From the NCBI GenBank assembly GCA_947631755.1, contig CANRMO010000003.1, positions 1 through 26,694 of the forward strand: a DNA stretch of 26,694 bases. Reading direction: 5' to 3'. Positions 8,652 through 16,617 of the stretch are shown here, piece by piece. Made by a program: the position numbers and the translations under genes. The notes under the pieces were generated by a model. It had not been told where the DNA came from. It saw nothing but the letters and a program-made list of their open reading frames with translations, and did not search any database. The stretch is from an uncultured Lachnospiraceae bacterium (GTDB lineage Bacteria; Bacillota; Clostridia; Lachnospirales; Lachnospiraceae). The stretch's first letter is position 1, and each line of letters starts with the position of its first letter.

Positions 8652-10177
8652 TGTCAGCAGTGAAATACAGAAAATCACTGGCGGTTTCATCATCCCCGCC
8701 TCCCAAATACCCCAGCATATAAATTGATTCCTCTTTCCCCACAGCAAAATTCCCATACATATCTGAAAAATATCTACAAGTGCTCCCATCCAGTATCTTT
8801 TCCAATGTGTTCTTCTCCTGATTCCACCGGTACACCCCGGAGCAATAAGAAAAATATACATTTCCTCCATACAGATCATAGCGGATACCACCCACTGCGC
8901 CGGCAAAAAGACCAGCAATATCATAGTGTGGTGTCTCTGAATCAAATCCCTTTAAAGCATGGTTAAGACCGTCATAATAGGCACAGTGGGCACCGTCCAT
9001 ATACTCATGCAGAATCGCTTGTAAGTCAATACAGGTTATTATTTCCCCGAAAAGATTCCTCACCGTAAATAAATGTTTCTCTTCGTCAAGTGAATACAAA
9101 AAATCCCCATCCTGGCGCCCCCGTATATGTTCAGATGAAATTTTTTTCTCTTTTCCCGTCTCCATGTCTACGAGGAAACTTCCTTATTCCGTACTGATCA
9201 GAATGTTTGGGGATTCCAAATAGGAATATTCAATTGTATTGTCTTTTTCCAACCCATGTTTCCTTTTCCATTTTTTCAGATCCATAGAGGCAAGCTTTTT
9301 CGCCTCCCCGTCATTGACCTGCAAAAGTATGTCATTGTTATACCAGAGGAACTCCCCCTTTTCCGTGAAGAAATGATGCGCTTTGCCCGATTCCGGATTC
9401 ATGGGCAATGCTTTTTTCTTCCACACACCATTTTCAAAAGAATTCATGAACCAGTAATCATATTCATTTGCATAAGGAACAACGTACTGCCCCTCTGTAT
9501 TGACATATCCCCTTCCTCCTTCTGCCTCCGCCCCACTGAGTCTTTTTCCCTCGTAGGAACGAACAGTGGACCGCTCAAGAGTGGGCTTTTTTATTTTATC
9601 TTCCGGCACACTCTCTCCCTCCGGTTTAAAATATACGCTCTCATAAAGAACATTTTCCCCTCGTCCCTGAATTTTCCATCTGCGCAGTTTTTCCGCGTCA
9701 ACCTTTTTATAGATCGCCCGGTATTCCCCGCCCGGATACACGGCCGGTTCCCAGTCCTCATCCGTATCCTTATACTTACAGAACAGATAAGAGCCAGTAA
9801 TCTCACTGTCCCCTTCTTTTTCAATTTCAAAAAAAGAAATCTTTTCGCTATCCGATGGCATATAGCGGAGTTTTAATTCACTTCTCCTCACTTTCATGAC
9901 AGAACAGAACAAGTCAATAGCTCTCTTATCTTTTTTATATGCCTTCTCGGATTGCTTTTTCTGTTCCTCCGTTCCCTTTCCCTGCCTCTATCGGCTGTGA
10001 CGGCGCCGTCTGCTGGGTGACAGCGCTTCTCGTCACCGCCACTGGACTGCCCGTCTCCTGCGCGCGTTCTGTATCCCCGGCTGTCTGCCGTCCCTCTCTC
10101 TCACAAAACATAAAGCACATACCAATAGTTAATATGGTGGCCAATATGATACAAAAACACAATAATTTCTTCATCAC
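8641..10177 (-). pseudogene. Broken surface beta-propeller-like protein gene
   Basis: The N-terminal piece (10177-9935, about 80 residues) starts MMKKLLCFCIILATILTIGM, a signal or anchor segment, followed by a Ser/Thr/Gln-rich linker. Its frame ends at TAA 9935. A one-base shift in a GGGAAAGGG tract near 9980 joins it smoothly to a frame reading TEEQKKQSEKAYKKDKR and on through the 242-residue piece (to 9184). That piece ends at an in-frame TAA (9184-9186), after which the same frame continues GSFLVDMETGKEKKI to 8641. Restored, the product would have about 490 residues with repeated Trp/Tyr-rich strands like the lipoprotein at 14637. One frameshift plus one nonsense codon argue for a dead gene, unless both are sequencing errors. 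Confidence 0.75.
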
Positions 10178-10211
10178 TATCAGAACACCCCCAAAATGGC
10201 TTATCCTTCAG

Positions 10212-11399
10212 TCAAGTCTCCTCATATCTCATGGCTGCCAGTGTTACATCCCCATACTCTTCATCTTCACCATAAACCTCTTCCACTCCTCCCGGCGCAT
10301 CTTTGATAAAAGCCTTATTATTTATCCATTTGATCCGGTAAGCCTTTTTCGCAAACTGAATCGCTTTCGAACCAGCAGGAGCCCTGACCTTTCCCACAGT
10401 CAATATTTTTTTACCTGCCTTAGTCGTCTGCCCCCGGAGTCGCGTATTCTTTCCTTTAAAAACAAGGACATCCGCCCCTCCTTTTTTATTATTGTCTGCA
10501 TAAGGCATAGAACCGTATTTTACACTCCCCGTCGATTCGGGAAACACCAGCTCTTCCAGGCTATCGCAGTCCACAAAACAGCCATCTGGAATAATAATCT
10601 TTTTCTGGTTTTCTGGAAAAATCACTTTCTTTAACTTTTTACATTGACAAAAAGCATAGTTCTCTACCTTTCCCTGAACACAACTCTTATCTTTATTATC
10701 TGTTTTCTCCTCCTGTGGCCATCTCACAGTCTCAATAGTCGAAGCTATAAAACAATTGTCTCCAATTCTGCCACAAAACCCAACGGGAAACTCTACTTCT
10801 TTTACCTTTGCACCATTAAATGCCATTTCACATAATTTTACATCTCTACTCCCCACTACAATTTTTTTTATTTTACAGTAAGAAAACGTAGCACTGTCAA
10901 TGCACTTCAGAGTTTCTGGCAAAACCATCTCCCCTGCATGACACTCAAAAAAAGCATATTCACATATTTTTGTAACCCCCTCTGGCACTACAATCTTTTT
11001 CAGATCCTGCCCCTGCAATCTCCACGCTCCGCCATGGGCAGCAATCATATCTTCCCAGCCTTTCGAAGAGTTCTCAAAGGACTGTCCGATCTCTTTCACT
11101 TTCATCCCCTGGATCTCCGATGGTATCACCAGTTCTTCCCCTTCTCCCTTTATGCTCAGTACCCGTATCCCCTCCGGCTGCAATTTCTTGTACTTTGCAT
11201 AAATGTAATGTCTTCCCTCTTCATTAAAATCTTTTATTTCATATTCAATATCCCCCGCCGCCGTCACACGAAAGGGCACAGACGTATTTTGCGCCCCATC
11301 TTTTTCTGGACATATGTAACGGCGGCAGATTGCCGTTATCACGACAGTAAGTACCAGACAAAAGGCAATAGCCAGAAACAGAATCTTTATTTTCTTCAT
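10212..11399 (-). CDS. Membrane-anchored leucine-rich repeat protein (BspA-like, LRR_5)
   Basis: The 395-residue protein starts at ATG 11399, with GGAAG five bases upstream; the GTG at 11405 sits too close to that site. An N-terminal hydrophobic anchor (about residues 4-24) is followed by a spacer, then repeats of the BspA/TpLRR kind such as VVPEGVTKICEYAFFEC, VLPETLKCIDSATFSYC and IIPDGCFVDCDSLEELVFPE (about 135-310). A lysine-rich segment then ends in an acidic tail. Such proteins are displayed outside the membrane and bind host or bacterial ligands. Its 5' end is duplicated at 8414-8626. It begins 14 bases after the small membrane protein gene and is probably cotranscribed with it. Confidence 0.85.
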   Translation of the reverse strand: MKKIKILFLAIAFCLVLTVVITAICRRYICPEKDGAQNTSVPFRVTAAGDIEYEIKDFNEEGRHYIYAKYKKLQPEGIRVLSIKGEGEELVIPSEIQGMKVKEIGQSFENSSKGWEDMIAAHGGAWRLQGQDLKKIVVPEGVTKICEYAFFECHAGEMVLPETLKCIDSATFSYCKIKKIVVGSRDVKLCEMAFNGAKVKEVEFPVGFCGRIGDNCFIASTIETVRWPQEEKTDNKDKSCVQGKVENYAFCQCKKLKKVIFPENQKKIIIPDGCFVDCDSLEELVFPESTGSVKYGSMPYADNNKKGGADVLVFKGKNTRLRGQTTKAGKKILTVGKVRAPAGSKAIQFAKKAYRIKWINNKAFIKDAPGGVEEVYGEDEEYGDVTLAAMRYEET

Positions 11400-11424
11400 A
11401 CACACTTCCTTCCCTATTTGGCAG
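11213..11424. repeat. Direct repeat, copy 2 (212 bases)
   Basis: Partner of 8440-8651. This copy belongs to the intact LRR gene and includes the stop codon of the small membrane protein gene before it. The copies are 2773 bases apart in the same orientation, so recombination between them would delete the LRR and propeller genes. Confidence 0.9.
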
Positions 11425-11797
11425 AGGCAGCCCTGTGTTTTTTTATCAGCTTCCAGAGAAAACAGATCATTACATATAAAATAATTATCCCAGTATATAT
11501 GGGCAAACCATACAACATAAGCAGGATAAACAAATAGCTGAAAATATGTCCTATTTTATCCAGTAAATCCGGCAGCGTCTGTGGGAACGTGATCTTCGCT
11601 ATCCATCCGCTCCACTCCCAGGCCGCAAACAACGCGCCATTCCAACAAATACTGATCAGCATATATTTCATTGCTCCTATTTTACGGATTAGTCTGGGAG
11701 CAGCGGCGATCCACACTAACAGGGCAAAATCGCAATAAGCAAAGCCCCCATAATTCAGTGCCAAAAGCAAGACTTTTCCAATATGTTCCATCGCCAT
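11414..11797 (-). CDS. Small multi-pass membrane protein
   Basis: A 127-residue protein with three or four hydrophobic segments: VLLLALNYGGFAYCDFALLV, MLISICWNGALFAAWEWSGW, IFSYLFILLMLYGLPI and GIIILYVMICFLW. It has a short basic C-terminal tail (KLIKKHRAASAK). I recognise no family. It is the first gene of a probable operon with the LRR and propeller genes, and a small integral partner of a surface system would fit. No good ribosome binding site precedes ATG 11797, so the start is uncertain; ATG 11791 is an alternative. A 92-base palindrome lies 30 bases upstream and may carry or replace its promoter. Confidence 0.65.
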   Translation of the reverse strand: MAMEHIGKVLLLALNYGGFAYCDFALLVWIAAAPRLIRKIGAMKYMLISICWNGALFAAWEWSGWIAKITFPQTLPDLLDKIGHIFSYLFILLMLYGLPIYTGIIILYVMICFLWKLIKKHRAASAK

Positions 11798-11827
11798 TTA
11801 TGTCACACGTTTAATCCTTTCCACTTA

Positions 11828-11919
11828 GGAACTGTTTAGAAATAACTTTCCGCTTCGGGAAATGCTTGCATATAGGGCATTTCCCGAAGCAAATTTAAAA
11901 GCTATTTCGTGACAGTTCC
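11828..11919. repeat. MITE-like 92-base imperfect palindrome
   Basis: The ends GGAACTGT (11828-11835) and ACAGTTCC (11912-11919) are inverted copies. Inside them GAAATA(A/G)CTTT is again inverted, and the core has a perfect 14-base inverted repeat, GCTTCGGGAAATGC at 11852-11865 and its complement at 11877-11890, around an 11-base loop. TTA flanks both sides (11825-11827 and 11920-11922), as a target duplication might. No T-run follows either arm, so a simple terminator is less likely than a small non-autonomous element. Confidence 0.65.
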
Positions 11920-11968
11920 TTATCTCGTCTGATTACATGATACAAAATTTCTTTCCACATTACAACAT

Positions 11969-12682
11969 TTACTTTACGGACAATAGAACACATTCTTCCA
12001 GATTGCGCGCTCCCGTTTTCTCCAACAGTTCCTCCACGCTCCCCCGGGCCAGCACTTCCCCCTCCCTCATGATCAGTACGCAGTCCGCAATGCCCTCTAC
12101 ATCGCTTACAACATGTGTTGTAACCAGCACAATCTTATCCCGCGAGAGCTGTTTTATGTAATTTCTGAGATTGACTCTCTCCCCGGGATCTAACCCCGCC
12201 GTCGGCTCATCCAGTATCAGAATTTCCGGATTCCCCAGCAACGCCTGGACAAACAGAACCCTCTGCCGCATCCCCCCGGACAGCGTTTTCATTTTCTTCC
12301 CGGCCACCCCCACCAGATTCATCCTCTCCAGCAGCTCCATTATCTGCACTTTCAATTCCCTCCGCGGAATTCCCTTTAGTTTCCCCAGGTAATTGAGAAA
12401 GGCCATCACGGAAAAATCCTCATAGAAACCGTTCTGCTGTGGCATATATCCCGTCTTTTCACGGTATTTTCCCTTTAATTTCAATATCTCCTGCCCCTGG
12501 AAGAGAATCTCGCCTGCATCCCTCTGCAAATTGTCTGTCAGCAGATTCATCAGCGTTGTCTTACCCGAACCATTCTCTCCCAGAATTGCATAGACGCCCG
12601 GCTCAAACTCCATATTAAAATTCTTTAGCGCCTGTTTCTTACCGTAAGATTTACTGAGATTTTTCACCGTAAGCACAGTCAC
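11969..12682 (-). CDS. ABC transporter ATP-binding protein
   Basis: A 237-residue ATPase. From the GTG at 12682 it has Walker A GENGSGKT (35-42), the Q-loop in YMPQQNG (about 79-85), the signature LSGGMRQ (134-140), Walker B ILILDEP (154-160) and the switch histidine in LVTTHVVSD. The pattern is that of ATPases working with ABC-2 permeases (CcmA/YxlF type). The start GTG overlaps the permease stop as GTGTGA, with AGGAGG upstream; the GTG at 12676 is the alternative. Tight overlap shows the two gene products form one transporter. Substrate unknown; gene order suggests export of, or protection against, the secreted protein nearby. Confidence 0.9.
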   Translation of the reverse strand: MTVLTVKNLSKSYGKKQALKNFNMEFEPGVYAILGENGSGKTTLMNLLTDNLQRDAGEILFQGQEILKLKGKYREKTGYMPQQNGFYEDFSVMAFLNYLGKLKGIPRRELKVQIMELLERMNLVGVAGKKMKTLSGGMRQRVLFVQALLGNPEILILDEPTAGLDPGERVNLRNYIKQLSRDKIVLVTTHVVSDVEGIADCVLIMREGEVLARGSVEELLEKTGARNLEECVLLSVK

Positions 12683-14628
12683 ACCTCCCCTCCTCTTGTC
12701 TTTTTCCACATAAAAGAACCAGCCTGATACAGTGCGATATTGACAATGATCAGCGCAGCCGCCTCCGCACACCGCAGCCAGACCGCCCGGTCACTGCAAA
12801 TGCCCGCTGCCGTCATTCCACCGGACAGCGCACCGGGAATGATACACAGAAAGCCAACAGACAAAACCATATATCCCTTTGAGAACAGCGCGGACAGACA
12901 CAGAATGGCATTTTTATATGTAAATAGAACCAGCAGTTCCACGAAAGCAATGAATGACAGACAGGCGGCTATGGACAGAGGCAGCGTAATCTCTGACAGA
13001 AACGGCAGGCTCTGTACCGGCGCGGGGAGACAGCGGAGGGGATAATGGATTGATACCCTCCTCCACTCATACCAGAGCTTCACCCCCCACACCGCCAGCA
13101 CAAGAACATCTGCCGCCACGTGTTTCTGCCGCAGCAGCCATCCCTGGCCCTTTTTCGCGCTCCGAAAGAGAGGAATCATCCCCCGTTTTTTATCATAAGT
13201 GAAGCTTCCCGCCACAAGAAAGAGAATACAGACACCGGCCATCACACCGTCACCGCTGCGCTTTCCGTCATTCAGCAGCACTTCATACCCCCGCCAGTTG
13301 ACAAGCCACAGATCCGTGTATCCCTCTTCCCATTTTGCACTTATATACTCCCCGTATTCACTCAGATACTCATCCTCCCGCATTTTCTCCACGCGCTCTC
13401 CCGTGGCGGGCCCTTCATTTTCCTCAAAAAACACATTCCGGTACTCCTGCTCAGCCGTAAATAACATCTGAGAGGGGTTCACCGTCCCATACATCAGCCA
13501 GACAAAGAAAAAGAGGACCAGGATACCTTTCTGGCACCACAAAATCTTGTACAGTTCCCAGCAGAAGACTGGCAGTGGCGCAAGCTTGTTCCGCAGCTGC
13601 GCCGCCGCTCTTTCCATCGCCTTTGTGACCACACTTCTGGCGCGGACAGGATATCTTCTGGCCGCGGAAAAAAGCAGGAGACAGAATATAAGGCAGACAG
13701 AAACTGCCAGAAAACACACATAGAGTCCCCCGCCAGAGACCGCCCGGTTTCCCAGTCTGACATTGCGATAGGTAACCCAAAGTTCCGACAGGTCAAAGGA
13801 AAAATACAGATTGGCGTACCTGAGAAAACTCAGATTGCTCTGGGGAGCTGTCTGCAAACGAATAACGTATTCTGCCGCAAAGAGAAGCGTGTAAACACAA
13901 CTCCCCAGCGCCATATTCTGAACCCGGTCAAGGATCAGCCACAGAACCAGGACTGGCAGCCAAATTCCCGCCGTCTGCAGCAGGAAAAACCAGAAAAAAA
14001 ACTGCCCCATGCTACAGGGGTATGTCACCCCGCCCATCAGCGGGAGGGACTGCACCGGGACATACAGCGCCGGAAATCCGCATTTTACAACAAGGAGAAC
14101 AAACATAGCCGCATAGAGCAGCAGAGAACATGCTGTCATGGCAGCAAAAAGAACCCCAAACCGCTTCACGAATAGCCTTCCCCGGCCATTCTTACATGTG
14201 TGCAGCAGAATATCCAGCCCTGTTTTTTTGTCTGCCAGAAAGAGAAATACAAGCCAGACACCAAAGGCAAACACACAGACACGAGCCAGCCGGAAAGAAA
14301 CGAGGGACGCCGCACCCTGGTTCTCTAAGAGAACCGGCCGCACATCCCGCACCCGCCCGTAATCCTCTGCCGTCTTCTCTATATTCTCCCGGGCAAAAGA
14401 ATCCTCCTGGTTAAACACCAAGAAAACCGACAGGCGGTTTCCGTTTTCTATAATCTTATCCATCTGTTCCGGATATTCCCGGACATACTGCTCATACTCC
14501 TCCTGCATCATCGTGAAATCATCTGTGCCGTTCTGTAAATAGTACCAGTAAACTGCGCCATTCAGCAAAAAAAGACAGAGCAGCAGGCACATACTCTTCC
14601 GGCTGCACAACACCCTTTTCCATTCCAT
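12679..14628 (-). CDS. ABC-2-like permease with two homologous halves
   Basis: The 649-residue protein has about twelve hydrophobic segments and two large extracytoplasmic loops (about 32-108 and 383-460). The halves repeat: DKKTGLDILLHTCKNGRG at 133-150 aligns with DKKRGMIPLFRSAKKGQG at 479-496, and PVQSLP occurs at 191-196 and 537-542, both offset by 346 residues. One polypeptide therefore supplies both permease halves of an ABC-2-type transporter, whose ATPase is the next gene. The start lies six bases after the lipoprotein stop, with GAGGAGG further up inside that gene, so translation is probably coupled. Confidence 0.85.
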   Translation of the reverse strand: MEWKRVLCSRKSMCLLLCLFLLNGAVYWYYLQNGTDDFTMMQEEYEQYVREYPEQMDKIIENGNRLSVFLVFNQEDSFARENIEKTAEDYGRVRDVRPVLLENQGAASLVSFRLARVCVFAFGVWLVFLFLADKKTGLDILLHTCKNGRGRLFVKRFGVLFAAMTACSLLLYAAMFVLLVVKCGFPALYVPVQSLPLMGGVTYPCSMGQFFFWFFLLQTAGIWLPVLVLWLILDRVQNMALGSCVYTLLFAAEYVIRLQTAPQSNLSFLRYANLYFSFDLSELWVTYRNVRLGNRAVSGGGLYVCFLAVSVCLIFCLLLFSAARRYPVRARSVVTKAMERAAAQLRNKLAPLPVFCWELYKILWCQKGILVLFFFVWLMYGTVNPSQMLFTAEQEYRNVFFEENEGPATGERVEKMREDEYLSEYGEYISAKWEEGYTDLWLVNWRGYEVLLNDGKRSGDGVMAGVCILFLVAGSFTYDKKRGMIPLFRSAKKGQGWLLRQKHVAADVLVLAVWGVKLWYEWRRVSIHYPLRCLPAPVQSLPFLSEITLPLSIAACLSFIAFVELLVLFTYKNAILCLSALFSKGYMVLSVGFLCIIPGALSGGMTAAGICSDRAVWLRCAEAAALIIVNIALYQAGSFMWKKTRGGEV

Positions 14629-14636
14629 TCCTTTGC

Positions 14637-15761
14637 CTATTCCTCCTCAAAACCGTATCGGACACTCTCCCACGAATCTCCCTTTGTCTTGTCATACACC
14701 TGCAGGAGAGAATTTTCGCTGTCAATGGCAAACAGAAACCGGCTGTCCCCAAACAAAAGATCCCATTTTTCCCCCACGCGGATCGTTTTCTTTTCTGAAA
14801 AGTCCATTGGATCGAAAACCGTGATCTCCCCCGAAAACATCTGCGTGCAATACATATTTTCCCCGTCAAAAGAGACAAACGGCAGTTCCTCTCCAAAAAA
14901 TTTTTCTTTTATCTTTTCACAGGAACCGTCCTTTATGGAATATCGGAACACATCCCTCTCTTTTGCATAGTAAATATTGTCATCCCGGGCAAACAGTATA
15001 CCCGTGTCTGTATCCTGCCCCTCCACAATGTCCGTCACCGTCCCACTGGCCGTATCATAAAAGGAATACCGGGTAACTGTCTCATCACTGTTCCCACCTG
15101 CCACACTGCTGCCAAACAGCACAGTATCATTATATGCATCAAACCCAATAATAAATGGATCCGTTCCCTCTCTTTGGAAAATCTCCTCTTTTTCATATTT
15201 CCCATCTTCCAGAGAAATGCGGTATGCACTCATAGTCCGATAGACCGGTACTTTCTGCGAATCAACGATTGCATAATAAAAATACCCCCTATGCACCGCG
15301 TTCATAAAAGAAAAACCACCTTCATCGTCGTCCAGAAGCCCGAGCCTGCAGAGCTTTTTCCTCTCACTGCCATCTGGTGCAGTCCGGTAAAGCCAGACCT
15401 CCCCGCTCATCTCCTGCTTTATCATATATAAATACCCATTATAGTAATTAAGACAGTCAATAAAGTCAGAAAATGAAGCATTGCACTCATCTGTCTGCCC
15501 GTGGGCGCAATCCGTGCGGCCGCAGACAGGTGTGATCTGCCGGCTCTGGGGATCATACAGATATAAAATTTCATCTATCATAAAATAATAACCATATTCC
15601 GTCAACACAGCCCCGGCCGTGTCGCTCCAGAACGGCTGGTCATCCACCCCTGGATTGTATCCGGATTCAGATTTCCCGGTCACAGTCTGTTTTTCGTCCC
15701 CACCGCACGCAGTCAGTGCAAGTGCGGCAAGGACAAGGTAAATAAGTAGTTTTTTCCTCAT
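14637..15761 (-). CDS. Beta-propeller-like lipoprotein
   Basis: A 374-residue protein with a lipoprotein signal peptide (MRKKLLIYLVLAALALTAC, lipid-modified cysteine at 19), so it is tethered outside the membrane. The body has repeated blade-like strands such as YYFMIDEILYLYDPQSRQI, YLYMIKQEMSGEVWLYR and NIYYAKERDVFRYSIKDG, as in beta-propellers of the DUF5050/TolB kind. CGRTDCAHGQTDEC (about 79-92) is a Cys-rich insert. GGGG lies seven bases before the ATG. It sits between the secreted protein (18-base gap) and the permease, suggesting an extracytoplasmic sensor or binding subunit of that transporter. The broken gene at 8641-10177 appears to be a distant relative. Confidence 0.85.
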   Translation of the reverse strand: MRKKLLIYLVLAALALTACGGDEKQTVTGKSESGYNPGVDDQPFWSDTAGAVLTEYGYYFMIDEILYLYDPQSRQITPVCGRTDCAHGQTDECNASFSDFIDCLNYYNGYLYMIKQEMSGEVWLYRTAPDGSERKKLCRLGLLDDDEGGFSFMNAVHRGYFYYAIVDSQKVPVYRTMSAYRISLEDGKYEKEEIFQREGTDPFIIGFDAYNDTVLFGSSVAGGNSDETVTRYSFYDTASGTVTDIVEGQDTDTGILFARDDNIYYAKERDVFRYSIKDGSCEKIKEKFFGEELPFVSFDGENMYCTQMFSGEITVFDPMDFSEKKTIRVGEKWDLLFGDSRFLFAIDSENSLLQVYDKTKGDSWESVRYGFEEE

Positions 15762-15779
15762 TTTGTTCCCCTGTTTTTA

Positions 15780-16193
15780 TTAATATTTGAACTCCGGAAT
15801 TGTGACTTTCGAATAACTTTTACTACTTTTCCCATATCGATAATCACACTTAGCCGAATAAAACTTCTTTCCATTCGTAGTGAATGCATTCGTAGAGGCC
15901 AAAACCCCCATGCCAGAAACTGGCTTTTTCGCCCAACATACCATTTTTTTTGTCCCCGATTTATAATAACCTGCTGGTTTTGCATACAGATAAATGGGGG
16001 TTGACCTGTCACTATGCTCTATAGAACCTTCTATGATAACCTGTCCTGTCAAAAACTGACACGTCATTATTACATTTTTGCTCCCATATGCGGCATATCT
16101 GGTCACGCTGCTTCTCGCTGATGCCACATTTCCGGTCAATACAATTCCTGCTACCATCATGATTGCAACTACTTTTGTTATCTTTTTTTTCAC
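15780..16193 (-). CDS. Small secreted protein, function unknown
   Basis: The 137-residue product has a clear Sec signal peptide (KKKITKVVAIMMVAGIVLTG, cleavage probably after ASA near residue 26). The mature part of about 110 residues is basic, rich in Tyr, Ser and Lys, and has three cysteines. Its end FYSAKCDYRYGKSSKSYSKV is strand-like. The start is GTG 16193 with GGAGG eight bases upstream. It is followed at once by a lipoprotein and an ABC transporter, and preceded by an AgrC/LytTR-type regulatory pair, an arrangement seen around bacteriocins and secreted effectors. It does not show the usual lactococcin 972 pattern, so I leave the function open. Confidence 0.75.
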   Translation of the reverse strand: MKKKITKVVAIMMVAGIVLTGNVASARSSVTRYAAYGSKNVIMTCQFLTGQVIIEGSIEHSDRSTPIYLYAKPAGYYKSGTKKMVCWAKKPVSGMGVLASTNAFTTNGKKFYSAKCDYRYGKSSKSYSKVTIPEFKY

Positions 16194-16212
16194 TTGTCAT
16201 TCCTCCATATTT

Positions 16213-16398
16213 TTAGTCATTTATACCTGTCACCCAAAATTCCCTGTCCTCACAGTCTTTAAACGAAGCCAATTTGTCCCAACAATAACCGCTATCCCCT
16301 CCTCTCAAACAAACATAAAAATTTACAGTATCATGACTATGACAAACATCGAGTGACCTACCACCATAAAATACCACATATTTTATAAATTTCATCAT
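16213..16398 (-). CDS. Possible small cysteine-containing protein
   Basis: A 61-codon frame starting MMKFIKYVVFYGGRSLDVCH with four cysteines at 19, 30, 39 and 49. It has no signal peptide, so it is probably cytosolic if made. It ends 19 bases before the start of the secreted protein gene, suggesting one transcript. No convincing ribosome binding site precedes the ATG, which is the main reason for doubt. It is not similar to AgrD or ComC pheromone precursors. Confidence 0.35.
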   Translation of the reverse strand: MMKFIKYVVFYGGRSLDVCHSHDTVNFYVCLRGGDSGYCWDKLASFKDCEDREFWVTGIND

Positions 16399-16617
16399 TT
16401 TCTTTACGAGCGTTAGATTTTATTGGTGAACGTAAATTTTATTACAAATTTCCCCAAAAGGTATTTTCCCTTTCCACCATTAATTACATAATTACAGAAA
16501 AAATTGATTTCATTTTGAAAGATTATAGAAAATTACAAGTAAAATATTTTATGGATTACGAGATAGCGTCATAGAAGACAATCTTTCTCCCAAATCTTAT
16601 AGCGATAAAAGGCCCCC
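16399..16617 (-). promoter_or_regulatory. AT-rich regulatory gap with a direct repeat
   Basis: This 219-base gap after the kinase gene holds no credible gene. On the plus strand AGCGTTAGATTTTATT (16409-16424) and AACGTAAATTTTATT (16429-16443) start 20 bases apart, a spacing close to that of paired LytTR-type binding sites. TATAAT-like sequence occurs on the minus strand at 16522-16527 without a good -35. The gap may contain the regulated promoter of the secreted protein operon. Confidence 0.35.

Noticed and set aside
9256..9876. A 206-codon plus-strand frame opposite the propeller pseudogene
   Set aside because: It is rich in Phe, Ile and Arg without domain logic and has no ribosome binding site, so it is a shadow frame.
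15780..16193. Secreted protein as a lactococcin 972-type bacteriocin
   Set aside because: Gene context is similar, but the mature sequence is longer and lacks the Trp/Gly pattern that I expect for that family, so I did not assign it.
16399..16617. An AgrD/ComC-type pheromone precursor in the gap
   Set aside because: Only frames of about 9 to 12 codons exist here on the minus strand, with no processing motif and no agrB-like gene.
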